Below, piece after piece: positions 1-11,120 of a stretch of DNA of 64,000 nucleotides (position 1 is the stretch's first letter; every line of letters starts with the position of its first letter). This DNA comes from Euryodendron excelsum (taxonomy: Eukaryota; Streptophyta; Magnoliopsida; Ericales; Pentaphylacaceae). The stretch covers positions 14,269,501-14,333,500 of the forward strand of contig CM065378.1 of NCBI GenBank assembly GCA_033060915.1, given 5' to 3'. Below the pieces are notes generated by a model that had not been told where the DNA came from, did no database searches, and worked only from the letters and a program-made list of their open reading frames with translations. Made by a program: the position numbers and the translations under genes.

Positions 1-899
1 CCATGATCATAAAAAACTATATACAATTTGTGTTGCCTATGTTGTCACAAATAAGTTAGAAATTGTAATAAACTGAACCAATTAGGCATTTAGAAGTTTT
101 ACAACTTTAACCAGTAATGCCGAAAATCATGCATTAAACCATCGTTCATGGAAATGAAAAATTAGTAATAATTTTTCATAAAAGGGAACAAGTCATCAGG
201 TACTAAACTTCCACATGTATTTCAAATGAATTATCAATCATGCTACTATATATTATGGCCGTACACCTCCCCATAGTCTAAACACCATAAAACTCATACT
301 CATGAAATCAAAATGCAACAATTGCACACTCGGTGGACCACACCGATATTTATGTTCTTTAAAATATCAAAACTCAATATAGTTTAGCCACTTAAAATCT
401 AGTAAAATGTTTTTGATCATAACCTCCTCTTTTATTCATTTAATTGTGTCCGAATATATAAATTTTGGAATGCATATAAAAAGAATCCGCATTGCAATAG
501 TAAGAGATAATTCAAACATACGGGAAAGAAAAAAAAAAAAACTACTTCAACATCTATAAAAGCAATATGAAAAAGAAAACAATTAAAAAAAACACTCTTA
601 TTCCCAAAATTTTCAATTCAATATTCATTAAGGTTGTACCAAAACTACCAAAACTTGAAATATTATTAAAATAAAAAAAATTAAAATGAAAAAGAAACAA
701 CACATTCAAAGGCTCTCATAGCCTAAACCTCTAGGACAACTTAGCCTAAGCCCCAAAGACTATTTAAAAGAGAAAAAAAATATTTCATCTAATAAGATGT
801 TTCCTGACACATTGAGTTTTATTGCCAATTCAAAAATTAATTTTTTGGTTTTCAATGAGGAGCATTTAATGCTCCATTTCTTGGAAAGAAACAGAGACT
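1..899. other. AT-rich intergenic DNA
   Basis: No reading frame of note on either strand. The stretch contains A-runs, for example around 528-541, and no splice-bounded coding segment that I can recognise. I see nothing functional in it. Confidence 0.6.
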
Positions 900-1160
900 T
901 TAAGAGAGAGGTGAGGATATCTTGGGACCTTGGATAGACTCGTCGTTGGTGTTGTTGTGTTTGGAGTCACTGCTTTGGCACGCACATGAGGCTTGGGATC
1001 GCAAAGGTGGCCTTACCGCTCTTGTCCATGACCTTCTCTCGGATGTAGAGGGCATGGAAGTGTGAGGGGTGGCGTCAGCATAGAGATTGAGCTCCATTGC
1101 GATCTGCCCTGCAGGTGCACCGCCAGCCACCATGTCGAAGAAGACCTCATTAGAGCTCCA
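900..1160 (-). pseudogene. Cyclophilin (peptidyl-prolyl isomerase) pseudogene fragment
   Basis: Read on the minus strand from about 1154, the translation opens with VFFDMVAGGAPAGQIAMEL, then YADATP. This is the N-terminal beta-barrel start of cytosolic cyclophilins (family pattern VFFDMTxGGxPAGRIVMELYAD). After TP, part of the ENFRALC segment is lost and the frame slips: a neighbouring frame reads EKVMDKSGKATFAIPSLMC, matching the EKGVGKSGKPL...IPxFMC block, then hits a stop. The first frame resumes with NDESIQG, matching GxESIYG. Only about residues 5-80 of the usual 170 or so are represented, with at least two frame changes. It is a decayed copy with no expected product. Many plant cyclophilin genes lack introns, so the absence of introns does not show that it was retroposed. 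Confidence 0.75.
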
Positions 1161-2035
1161 TCAGTACAAAGAGAAAATGAGAGAACTTTGGCCAGAGATG
1201 GGTTTAAAGAAAATAAGCTGGTATGGGTACAGTCTATAGAATCAAAGTCTCATACAAAAATAGCTAAAGAAAAAGAAAAAAATGAAAAAGAAAAAAAAGA
1301 CATCGTAGGCTATGTTTTGGCTGGTTGAATAGTTGCATAGACAAATTAGTCCTTGAGAATAGAGATTATAAAAAAAGCCTGAAACAAAAATAAATAAATC
1401 CATAAAAGGTAAAGCAAACTACAGTGAGATGCAAATCTTTAAAAAAATAATAATAAAAGATATGAGCTTGCCGAAAACCACCTTCCTTCCTTTTCTTTTT
1501 TCTCTTTCTCTTCTACACTAACTCCAAGTATATAACAGTTCTATAGTAGTACATGGAGATGAAAGAAAAAAAATAAAAAAAAAAACAAAAGAGGGATGAG
1601 CTGGCCGTGCAGTGTGAGGTGAGAGATGAGGGGTGAGAAGAAAAAGGCAAAAAGAACAACGGAAGAACAAAGGATGAGAGGAAGAGAGTGTGGTGGCAAG
1701 AAGGGGTAGTTCGACCATGCATCACCCACTAATTTTGAGTCTTCTCCCGTAGTGATTGCTGATTCTTGGAGAGAGGAGCAAGGAAGCTTGTTGAGGTCTA
1801 GTGGGAGGGAATGGGTTTTAGAGAGAGAAAAAGTTAAGAGGGGAAGAGTGAATCTACAAAGTATATAATGTATATATAATATAAAATTTTTATAAATGCA
1901 TTAAAGCTGACAGAGAGTATTTAATGGTGTACAATGCACTAAACCCCTTCTCTATAACATCTATATTTTCAAAATGAATGTACCACTAACTTTGAATATT
2001 GCTTGGTAACCCGTGCTTGCATTTAGAGATGAGCC
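1161..2035. other. Intergenic DNA with purine-rich tracts
   Basis: Contains long A/G-rich stretches (about 1258-1300 and 1560-1700). They give low-complexity open frames on the opposite strand that resemble no protein family. No gene is supported. Confidence 0.5.
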
Positions 2036-2290
2036 AGAGTCTCAGAAAGCAGAGAGAAAAAAAAAAAAAAAAAAGAGGCAATTTGTGTTAGGTGGACCCA
2101 TTGACTACTGAGGTTTGGTGCATGTAGGTGGTAAGTGAGAGTACAGAAAGAGGAAAATTGAGAATTGATCTGAGTCGTTAATCGAAAAGAAATAATTACT
2201 TTTAGCCATTGGATGAAATTATATGCTATGTAGGACAAATATTCCATCCAAATTCAAAAAATGCCCTGTTTTATTATGTAGATATATTAT
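2036..2290 (+). repeat. Dispersed repeat, copy 1 (shared tail with 56.3-56.7 kb)
   Basis: The segment shares an ordered series of blocks with 56340-56690: a GA/A-rich lead-in, AGGTGGACCCATTG, a Trp-box-free AT stretch, ATGCTATGTAGGACAAAT, and a terminal TGTTTTATTATGTAGAT. The order and spacing agree, so the two are copies of one mobile or repeat family. The type is not determined; the conserved tail without obvious terminal inverted repeats would allow a Helitron or another non-autonomous element. Confidence 0.6.
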
Positions 2291-2575
2291 AATGTAATAT
2301 AATATAATTTTATATTATATGATATTATCGTATTTTAATATATTATAAAATAATATAGTATATAATAATAAATAATGTGACTTACTAGGTGTAATTGATA
2401 TATTTCAACCCTTGTCCCAGTTTCAAGCCTATGAAACCTGCCCTCTCTCTGAAACTCTATAAGGACTAAGTATGTTGTACTAATAATCCCTATTGGACTA
2501 CTAGTCAAGTCTTTATTTAGAAATTAAACGGGGATAACTTGTCTAATCCGACTTTGTCTCACGAATCAAACACAC

Positions 2576-2795
2576 TTAAAGGGTTGACTTAGTAGTTAAA
2601 ACTTATGGTCTAGGATTTGTTCCATCTAAAGTCTCAGGTTCGAAACATCTTAGATGCTATTAACTCCTTAGGGTCACTCCAAGATCTTTAGCTTGACAAT
2701 TATCTAATTTGTGTGAGATAAGATAATTACACAGACCCTAAAATTAATCAAGATACGCGCAAACTAACCCAGGCACTCGATTAGTAAAAAAAAAT
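2576..2795 (+). mobile_element. SINE-like retroelement
   Basis: A tRNA-like head is visible. An A-box-like segment sits near 2584-2599 and a B-box-like GGTTCGAAACA at 2638-2648. The body contains GTGTGAGATAAGATAATTAC, CAGACCCTAAAATTA and CAAGATACGCGCAA, phrases I recall from abundant plant SINEs. It ends in an A-run at 2786-2794. The length of about 220 bp suits a SINE. Target-site duplications were not resolved. Non-coding; it would be mobilised by LINE proteins. Confidence 0.6.
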
Positions 2796-3350
2796 GATAT
2801 ACTACATAAATACAAGTAGGACACTAAAATATGAAACATAAAGGCAATATTCATAATCACGTGTTATATGTTAGTGCGGGCTTGTATATATATAAAAATA
2901 AAATAAAAAAACTTGCACTATTTAATTAAAATTAAATTTTTTTGTTCTTTTAAGTTTGAAAGTAAATTTCATCAATGTCTAGAGGTGACTTTTTTTAGTA
3001 ACTTAGGGTTTAAACTTATGACTTTTTAAAACATATTTGGCTCAAACTCTTAATAGAGTGATTTTTTAAAACTAATTTAAAATTTAAAAAATTATTTAAA
3101 AAAATAACTTTTAAAACTAATTTAAAATTTTAACTTATGACTTTATTAAGTGGCAATCCAAACACCCCTTGCTCTAAAATTTCTTCGTATTGTTAGAAAT
3201 CCAGTTCCCTACTATTCAAGACTCTGTCGAGTGGCTTTACTCTATGGCAAAGACACAAGTCACACGACTTTGACAGCGTTTTAAGCAACCCGCTAACTAT
3301 CCAACAAGCCCTAACCTGAAGTATCACTACCAGCATGGCTTGGTTTGGTT
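2796..3350. other. Intergenic AT-rich DNA, possible foldback relic
   Basis: Between about 2950 and 3175 the sequence is built from repeated TTTAAAACTAATTTAAAATTT-like words. It ends in GGCAATCCAAACACCC, an ending also found at 37945-37965. This suggests a decayed small DNA transposon, but termini were not defined. Confidence 0.35.
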
Positions 3351-3600
3351 TTAGAGTTTAAAGTTTAACCCTTGCTTCTCTCACCATATCAAAGCCCATT
3401 CTTGGTGACTGGTGAGTCCTCACGTATTTTTCTTGTTCTCGATTTCAGTGTCGATGTGTGTGCATATGTTATATGTATGTTTGTATTTGGAATTTTCAAT
3501 GGCCTCCACATATTCGATGAATTGCCTCAAACGTATACATATCTTTGGGCACCCAGTGATGAATTGATGAATGTTGTAGGTGCTTGTGCGTGTGTGTGAA

Positions 3601-3603
<3 letters not shown>

Positions 3604-3640
<37 letters not shown>
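3604..3640 (+). repeat. (GA)n microsatellite upstream of PPR gene
   Basis: An uninterrupted GA dinucleotide run lies in the probable 5' untranslated region or leader intron of the PPR gene starting at 3872. Confidence 0.95.
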
Positions 3641-3643
<3 letters not shown>

Positions 3644-3871
3644 GTACTCAGTAATGGGAGGTAATTCTGATTACCATACGAAAAGAAATGAAAACTACGA
3701 TGAAATAAAATGAATTACCTTCATCCGCAATTCAATTCTGTGATAGTGTGATTATTATTATTTTTTTAAAATGAATTTAAATTCCAGTTAGCTGACAGTT
3801 TGTTCTGCTCGGTGGATGCAGGGGCATATACCCACATACTCAAGTACAGAGCTCTTATTGGGTATCCCTTT

Positions 3872-5419
3872 ATGATCTTCCATGTCAGGAACCATATTAA
3901 AAGAAACGGCTTCTTCATTGACCCTTTGATATCTTGCATCTGTTCCAATGCTGCCTCCAGAAATTTCTCTCGTTTTTTTTCTTCATTGTTGTTTCCTTAC
4001 CCCTTAAGGGGAACTCAGATTGGATGTCAAGAAGAAAAAATTTCAGATTTGACTAGGCTTTCTGAGTTTGATGTTGTCATAGCTAAAATTCGTGCTGCAA
4101 CCAGCGCTGATGAAATTTTTCATTCTCTCAGCCATGACCATGCTTGCAATGTTCTACAGATTTCTCACAGCTTTGTTGATATATTACTCCATCGGTTCAA
4201 AGATGATTGGAAGTCTGCATTAGGTGTTTTTAGATGGGCAGAATCACATCCCGGCTATAAACCCTTACCGGAATCATATGATCTGATGGTGGACATACTG
4301 GGTAAAGCGAAGCAAATGGATAAGATGAAGGGGCTGGTAGAGGAAATGCGTCAAGCCAATCTCGTGACAATTAGTACCATTGCTAAGGTTATGAGAAGGC
4401 TTGCTGGTGCGGGAGAGTGGGAAGATGCTGTAAAGACGTTTGATGAGTTGGGAACGTTTGGCTTGGAGAAGAATACGGAATCCATGAACTTGTTGCTTGA
4501 CACCCTTTGCAAAGAGAAGAAAGTTGAGCAGGCCCGCGCAATCTTCTTGGAGCTGAAATCGCATATCCCACCAAATGCTCACACATTCAACATTTTCATT
4601 CATGGTTGGTGCAAATTCAATCGGGCCGATGAGGCTCACTGGACAATTCAGGAGATGAAGGGACAAGGTTGTCGCCCTTGTGTCATCAGCTACTCAACCA
4701 TCATCCAGTCCTATTGTCGCCAATCCAGCTTCCATAAAGTCTATGAGCTCCTTGATGATATGCAAGCGCAAGGATGCCCACCCAATGTTGTTACTTACAC
4801 CACTATCCTGTGTTCACTGGCAAAGTCAGGGGAGTTTGAGGAAGCCTTGCTAGTAGCTGAGAGAATGAAATCTGTTGGATGTAAACCTGATACACTGTTT
4901 TACAATTCCCTGATTCATACGCTAGGGAGAGCTAACCGACTACAAGAGGCTGTGCATGTTTTTGAGGTTGAAATGCCCAAACTTGGTGTCAACCCGAATA
5001 CATCAACATACAATTCAATGATCGCAATGCTTTGCCATCATGCTGAACATCTAAGAGCCTTAAATGTTCTCAAGGAGATGGAAGATTCTTCGTTTTGTAA
5101 ACCTGATGCTCAGTCATACTACCCGTTGCTCAAGTCATGCTTTAGAACTGGGAAGACAGATAGCTGGCTGAGCAGATTGTTGGATGACATGGTTAATAAG
5201 CATCATATTAGTCTTGATATCTCAACTTATACACTTCTGATTCATGGGCTTTGTAGAGCAAACAAATGTGAATGGGCTTACCTCCTATTTGAGGAGATGA
5301 TAGGTCAAGACATAACACCTAGATATCAGACATGCCGTTTGCTTCTGGATGAAATCAAGCATAAGAATATGTATGATGCAGCTGAGAGGGTAGAAGCCTT
5401 CATGAAGCAAATGAAATGA
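3872..5419 (+). CDS. P-class pentatricopeptide repeat protein, organelle-targeted (At3g04130-like)
   Basis: Intronless CDS of about 515 residues. From residue 135 or so to the C-terminus it is a chain of roughly ten 35-residue helical repeats with the P-class signature, e.g. NVVTYTTILCSLAKSGEFEE and DTLFYNSLIHTLGRANRLQE. P-class PPR proteins bind organelle RNA base by base and govern its stability, splicing or translation. The first 60 residues are Arg/Ser/Phe-rich and poor in acidic residues, as in a mitochondrial presequence. From memory it resembles Arabidopsis At3g04130. The frame is open upstream to an ATG at 3800, but ATGCAG/GGGC at 3813-3823 looks like a splice acceptor, so a 5' UTR intron probably ends at 3819 and the ATG at 3872 is preferred. 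No DYW or E domain is present. The RNA target cannot be read from sequence by eye. Confidence 0.9.
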   Translation: MIFHVRNHIKRNGFFIDPLISCICSNAASRNFSRFFSSLLFPYPLRGTQIGCQEEKISDLTRLSEFDVVIAKIRAATSADEIFHSLSHDHACNVLQISHSFVDILLHRFKDDWKSALGVFRWAESHPGYKPLPESYDLMVDILGKAKQMDKMKGLVEEMRQANLVTISTIAKVMRRLAGAGEWEDAVKTFDELGTFGLEKNTESMNLLLDTLCKEKKVEQARAIFLELKSHIPPNAHTFNIFIHGWCKFNRADEAHWTIQEMKGQGCRPCVISYSTIIQSYCRQSSFHKVYELLDDMQAQGCPPNVVTYTTILCSLAKSGEFEEALLVAERMKSVGCKPDTLFYNSLIHTLGRANRLQEAVHVFEVEMPKLGVNPNTSTYNSMIAMLCHHAEHLRALNVLKEMEDSSFCKPDAQSYYPLLKSCFRTGKTDSWLSRLLDDMVNKHHISLDISTYTLLIHGLCRANKCEWAYLLFEEMIGQDITPRYQTCRLLLDEIKHKNMYDAAERVEAFMKQMK

Positions 5420-5836
5420 AATCCTGTTCGGGTGATGATATTATTATTTTTGCCATTTCAAACGAAAACCTTCAGCCTTCTCTTCTTTCCCGGGCTACTA
5501 TTGTGAATGTGGGTGAGTTGCTTTAGCTAAGACAGTTTGCTTCTCACAATGAGTGTATTGTAATTTTAGACTGTCAAATGTTCTATTGAATTGTTGAAGT
5601 CTCCCACATTATCATATGTTCTACAATATTGTAATCAGTTAGAACCCCACTTGTGTAGCAGAGAGACGTGACTTCTTTTTTTCATACATTCACATGGGAT
5701 TCTTACTCTGTGGTTCACTCTTTGACATGCATTGTAGACAATGGAATCGAATCTCGTGATCCAATGGAGTTTTGCAACAACCGGATAAAGCCAATCATTT
5801 CGTACTTTATATATATACACACAGACCTGTGCCTAG

Positions 5837-5932
5837 GGCACTCTACGGATCAACCCACATCCATAACATTGGATGACTACATACGGCACTCCACGGATCA
5901 ACCTGCATCCACAACATTGGATGACTACATAG
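5837..5932 (+). repeat. Tandem duplication, 48 bp x 2
   Basis: Two adjacent 48-bp copies (5837-5884 and 5885-5932) begin GGCACTCTACGGATCAACC and GGCACTCCACGGATCAACC. They end in the same ACATTGGATGACTACATA phrase and differ at a handful of sites. The repeat lies about 420 bp beyond the PPR stop codon. The period is a multiple of three and the frame through it is open, but the short frame (5668-6021) resembles no known protein. Confidence 0.9.
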
Positions 5933-8128
5933 CAACTGGTTGTACAACAACATCTCAGTTACCACAATTTACCATTCAAACTAAAATTTCATTGAACACC
6001 TCAGGAAAAATGTATATTTAGATCACCATCAAGAGTCATTAATCAATTGTCACATGACCAACAATGAAAATTTTCAAGTTTTTGTGAAGTTTACACAAAA
6101 CACACATGAATATTGCCCTAAACAGTAACCAATAATTAAACTTAGATGCCTACGGCACTCTAAATAAAATTAGTAGTGAGAAATTAAAGCCTAAAAAATT
6201 AAAACATGGTTAGGAAATTAAAACCTAAAAAATTTTCTATGACCATAAGATTGAAGGCAAAATTAAAATGTGGTCATTTCAAAATTAATCGGTGACATAA
6301 ATATCCTCTCAAGGCATGTAAAACATCATATGTCATATAGAGGTTATAGAGGTAACAAAGCTAGCAAGAGCTAGGGGAGCCGAAATAACAAAACAATAGT
6401 GACAAATCAATGTGGTCTTCCACACTAAAAATGCATAACAGAAAAAGCAAGATTGTAAACAAAGCCCCCAAACAAAAGAGAACTTAAAAAGAAAAGCAAA
6501 TTATATAGCGATGCTACCAAGTACAACACACTCACCCACTTCATTATAGATCCAAAACTACCACACAACAAACAAATATTGAACCTTCATCAGTCCCACC
6601 CCTCTTAGACGCAAACACATGTCCATTTGCAAACTCGATTAATTTTTTTTAAATGATGATTAAGAAAGATGAATATACACAGTTGAAAACATAAAAAACA
6701 TGAATTTGGAACAACAAAACTTAACGTAAGAAAGCCATTAATCTTCGACAGAAGCACATGATAATTTATTACACTCAATTTAAATTGCATTACACATATA
6801 TAGAGAGAGAAGTGGAACTTTTACAGATTTTTACCTTGAGCACTAAACTGTCTACAACACTTTCATCCAAAATGATTGGGAAAACCCATCAATCAAAATG
6901 CAGAATTGAATCAAAACCAAAAGCAGACATGGTAAAATTAATTTGAAAATTGAAATTATACCCTTCGATTCTTTAGGTACCCATCATTGTCCAAATGATT
7001 ATTAGCAAGACGATGGAAAGAACTCCTTCACCAACAGATTCAACTTCAGTATCGACAGCAAATGGATGATGTCTAGCATTTTGAATGATTTCCAATCAGA
7101 GTCCTTGGCATTAGTTGTAACAGATACAACATTTGGTATCAACATTAGAATATCGTTTCCAGTGTCGATATTTGCTCATGACTGAATCACGGGAGCAAAT
7201 CTGTAATGTTTGAGATCATCAATATGCATTTTTTTAAGTAGAAAAATCAAGAGCAACCAGTGAGGTTTTAACCAAATATAAAAACTCATCTCATAATTTA
7301 GTTGCATACCCTATACTAAAACTATCAATAATCAATCAATACAAATTAAAACCCAAAACAAATAGTGGGTTAACTTGAAAGTTCTTCGCTTTTCTATTCT
7401 TTATTTTGCTGGTTACTTTGCATTTTTTTAATTTATATTTGTGGGACAAAATAATAAAATATTTGTGTGGGATCTCCTGGAAATGGTTGATAATCGATCT
7501 TCTATGACTTCTCCCCTCAGCTCCCCTCTTATAATATGACGAATACCCATCATTCTCAACCTCCAAAACCTACCTCGGGTCGACTGTCACCACCGAACCA
7601 ACACAACCAAAATGGATTCCCTGACAAAATGCATAGGTAAGAGAGGGAGAGAGTTGTGTGGCGTTGTGGCATGGAGCTTGGATCTTAACACAGCATTTCA
7701 TGCACAGAAGCAATGAGAGGTTTTTGAAATGTTAAATCAAAAATCACCAAAAAAACCCAATTTGAGCTCAAAAATTCCAATAATACAAACTAACAGTCAA
7801 TCAGATCTATACAAAAACCACTCTAGTAGGAAAAAAATAAAATAAAATTTTCAGGAAAAATATATTATTAAGAACAATTTGAGACTCAAAATACAAATGG
7901 GTATAACTAAAATACAAACCCTACAATCTGAATCATGGTGAATCCGAATCAACTTGTCCTATTGCGCCATCCGACCACCATTCCAGCACTTGCCTTCTTT
8001 TTTCCCAAGAAACAAAGCCGTACAGAGAGGGGAAAATATGCAAATAAAGAACAAACAATTCTTTTAGGTACCACAAATCTTTAAAAAATCAGAAGATAAA
8101 CGAAATGGGTTTCCACTACTGATTCTTA
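5933..8128. other. Gene-free AT-rich stretch
   Basis: Only short chance frames (the longest under 80 codons) and simple AT-rich sequence. I recognise no protein, RNA gene or complete transposon. The block around 7490-7690 is less AT-rich but gives no coherent translation. Confidence 0.5.
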
Positions 8129-9058
8129 AAGCATTTCTAACCAAAGCTTTCAAATCTATCTTCATGTTGACATCTTTTTCAAATTTAAAATTTATGGATC
8201 TTAATTTTTCACATTGTTGCTCCAATTCATCAATATTTAATTTTACTATTCATTCTTCAAATCACTATTCTTTTATATTAAAAAGTTAAAAATTACATAT
8301 GTGCTCTTATTTTATTCAAAATGTAATTATTTATTATCATATTTTAATTTAAATTGTAATTATTTATCAAATATTTAATTCAAATTAAATTATTTAATAT
8401 TTTTTAAACTAAATGATCTACTCATGAAATTACAAATTAAATTACATTAAAAATTTTAAAAAAATAAAAACCACATTACAAACTAATGAAATACATTTAA
8501 CAAAAAATTAAAGTATAATAAGAAACTAATTAAAACACATAAAATGAGACTTGAAAAACTAAAATTACAAGCACTAATAAAGTGGCAAGTTTGCTCCTCC
8601 ATACCTACCTGCATGGTGGCTAAAGCAACTACAATTATCATGATTAAAATAGTAGATAATCCACCTATTTGGGAATCATGAGTTCTTTTTTAATAAATAA
8701 ATAAATAATCAATAAAATAAAATTTATTTTTTAATTTCATATAAAAATAATAAATTAATTAAATTTTTAAATTAAATATTTATTAAAATAGTATTTAAAT
8801 AGTAAATAATGTATTAATAATACATTATTTAGGCTTAAAATAAAGATAAATGCAAGAATCCTACATAATTAGTACTTTAGCTCACATGAATAGTAAAATG
8901 AAAGGCCTTTCAAATTTTTTGAAGGACCTTCAAATTTAAAAGTGGCAAATGAAATTTTATTTTTTAAAATTTTTAAAAAAATAAAGGAGGATTGAAAAAC
9001 CAAATTTAAAATTTACCTTCAAATTTAAAGATTTAAAGATGAATTGAAAATACTCTAA
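8129..9058. mobile_element. Candidate non-autonomous DNA transposon with decayed terminal inverted repeats
   Basis: The left end reads AAAGCATTTCTAACCAAAGC. The reverse complement of the right end reads AGAGTATTTTCAATTCATC. Both resemble the AGAGCATCTCCAACC ends of a plant TIR-element group that I know from memory, and the segments just inside (TTCAAAT...TTTAAAATTT) are also complementary. The interior is AT-rich and non-coding. No clean target duplication was identified, so the boundaries are approximate. Confidence 0.35.
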
Positions 9059-9370
9059 ATAGACAAGTAAAAGAAGAGAGAGGAGGTGATTATAGCTATG
9101 GTGGTACGGCCAAAGAGCTGGTTGAGAGAGAGAGAGAGAGAGAGAGTTTGAAACTTTGGAGAGTGTAGAGGCAAGGAAAGGAAGACAATCAGGCACAGTA
9201 GTGCGTCGGTCAAGACATAGTAGTGGGTTCCATCTTTGGGAGATGTTAGGACGGGAATTTGAAATTGGTAAATGAGCTGATAATTAATTAAATACAAAAT
9301 CAATATAAGCCGTCAGATATAAATGTAAGGAAACATTTTTTAAAAAAAATATGTTTTATTATATAGATTT
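9059..9370 (+). repeat. Probable third copy of the dispersed repeat (degenerate)
   Basis: This region shows the same order as 2036-2290 and 56340-56690: GA-rich lead (GA run at 9125-9147), GTGGGTTCCAT, an AGCCGTCAG block, then TGTTTTATTATATAGATTT. Similarity is weaker than between the other two copies. The TTATTATATAGAT tail occurs twice (about 9354-9366 and 9394-9406). Confidence 0.4.
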
Positions 9371-9714
9371 TTTTTATTTATTTTGGTCTGATTTTTATTA
9401 TATAGATGTATGGTCTGAATTTTGTCATCTATTGAGGTAAACCTTACTCTTAACACCGAAGGCCCACTAGGCTCTGTAACTTTTTCATCATATATCAAGT
9501 CATGTGCTACATGGGCTTCTCTCCATTGCCATATCATATCCAACAGTACTGACAATATGTCTTCCAATGAAGGAAATGGACGCTAAGTGTTATGGTCCGT
9601 TTCTTTGTGCCCAAGACATCTTAAAGAGGGCCTAAGTTGTGTCTAAAAGGTTGTTCAAATCTTGTGTAAACATTGCTTAAATAATACCTAAACAATGTTC
9701 AAGACAATTCCCTG

Positions 9715-10100
9715 GTGTTTCAAGAATGGCCCCAGGAAACAATCAACAAGGCAGTCAAGGAAGTCAGTAGCAACAGGCAACGAGCAAGGCAACTAACAGT
9801 GCGAGTGAGAGACAGCCTAACCACACCAACGACCTACATGCCAGCCAGTAGCTTAGGTGAGGGACAACCTAATCTCACCATAACCACACCAACGCCCTAC
9901 ATGCCAGCCAGCAGCTTAGGTGAGGGACAACCTAATCTCACTAATGCTTAGCAGTATGCGCACGCGCCAGCTCCCATGGGCCAATACAATGGCTAGGCAC
10001 CTGCTAGATAACTTTACCAAGGTCAGCCACGAGGCTCCATTTAACCTCATTTTGCGTCTGACCAGCCGCTCAACCTAGGTTTACACGCACTACACCTTTT
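9715..10100 (+). pseudogene. Degenerate Gln/Ser/Pro-rich coding remnant with a 63-bp tandem duplication
   Basis: Two 63-bp copies (9820-9882 and 9883-9945) encode near-identical segments around YMPASSLGEGQPNLT in one open frame that ends at 9951. Adjacent frames read Gln/Ser-rich (MAPGNNQQGSQGSQ from 9725) and, after 9950, QQYAHAPAPMGQYNGQAPA. This looks like one low-complexity protein region broken by frameshifts and stops. It could be a captured gene fragment or a retroelement gag remnant. I do not recognise the parent. Confidence 0.4.
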
Positions 10101-10727
10101 GACTTGATCTTTGTCATAGTATATCTTTGAACTCCGAAATTCAAATCGAGCTAGGTTTTTTTTTTATAAAACTCTCTTAGGACATAGTTTCATGTTTCTT
10201 AAGTGTTCTATTTATTAAATTTTGTAGAATTTGTAGGAGGTCATTATGACTACTCGAGAATACACTATGTTTCCGATTAAAAGTTCATAAATGACTTAGA
10301 ATATTACTATAGGGAGGTATGCTCCTACTATTCTCCAAACCCACAATGTCTTATATGCTTTGAAGCACCTCTTGTACATAAAATGAGCTATGTAAAGGCT
10401 ATGTTAGCCATTATAAAAATGCATTAATGAATGAAATAAGATTTATTTGATGCTTGTCTTGTGTTCTTTACTTTCACACATTCTCCATGGATGTTGCTTG
10501 TATGTTGGTCATCAATACTTAATTCTAACTTCCATATGAAATAATCTAAAATTGGCTAGCTTGTCAGATAAACTTGGCAAGCGCCACACGAACCTCATTT
10601 GTAACTACTCGGCTCACAAAATGTCAGTCCGTGACACAAGGCATGCAATCAAATAGAGCAAAATTGCAACTCCAACTATGATGAATATATATCAATTCAT
10701 GTCAGAACCATATGACGAATCATATAT

Positions 10728-10911
10728 GAAAAATGTTATTTTTTTAGAAAATTTGTACGGATAATTTTATCAGAATGATGTGACAGTGATATTTTTGTAA
10801 TTAAGAGTTATCAAGATAGGTGTTTTATTTTAAAATGAATGACTCTCATTTCATCATATCATTTTGATAATAAATCCTGTATAAATTTTGTGGTTGTATA
10901 GTATTACTCAT
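10728..10911. mobile_element. MITE with long terminal inverted repeats
   Basis: The left arm (from 10728) contains GAAAATTTGTACGGATAATT and ATCAGAATGATGTGA. The reverse complement of the right arm (10851-10911) contains CAAAATTTATACAGGATTTA and ATCAAAATGATATGA. The arms align over about 60 bp with scattered mismatches around a short non-coding centre. A related segment lies at 21203-21416 and possibly another near 20330. The superfamily is not determined. Confidence 0.6.
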
Positions 10912-11120
10912 CACATACCTATTAAAACAAAGGAAACAAAAATGGCCCCAAATCAAAAAATGGTTAATAAATCAAGGTAATTTCATTTGTGATTACTTGA
11001 TAACAGATGCTTTTGTTAATCAAGTTTACTACATAATCATGAGCACCGTAGGCCAAACTCTCTTTTCATTTTTAATGGCAATTAAGGCTAAAGACTAAGG
11101 TTTCTCTACTTGAGGAGTGT

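Noticed and set aside
1513..1729. Hydrophobic minus-strand frames near 1.5-1.7 kb
   Set aside because: Three overlapping frames over the same purine-rich tract give Ser/Phe/Leu low-complexity proteins with no family resemblance.
3800..3871. Met at 3800 as the start of the first PPR protein
   Set aside because: A good splice acceptor (GGATGCAG|GGG) lies between it and the Met at 3872, so 3800 is probably intronic.
4274..4666. Long antisense open frame across the first PPR gene
   Set aside because: It lies wholly within the PPR coding region on the other strand, has no family similarity and starts or ends at no splice or promoter signal. It is a by-product of codon composition.
9125..9147. 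Short repeats that might suggest a CRISPR-like array or regulatory tandem
   Set aside because: It is a plain GA dinucleotide microsatellite; there are no spaced repeats, and the genome is a plant.
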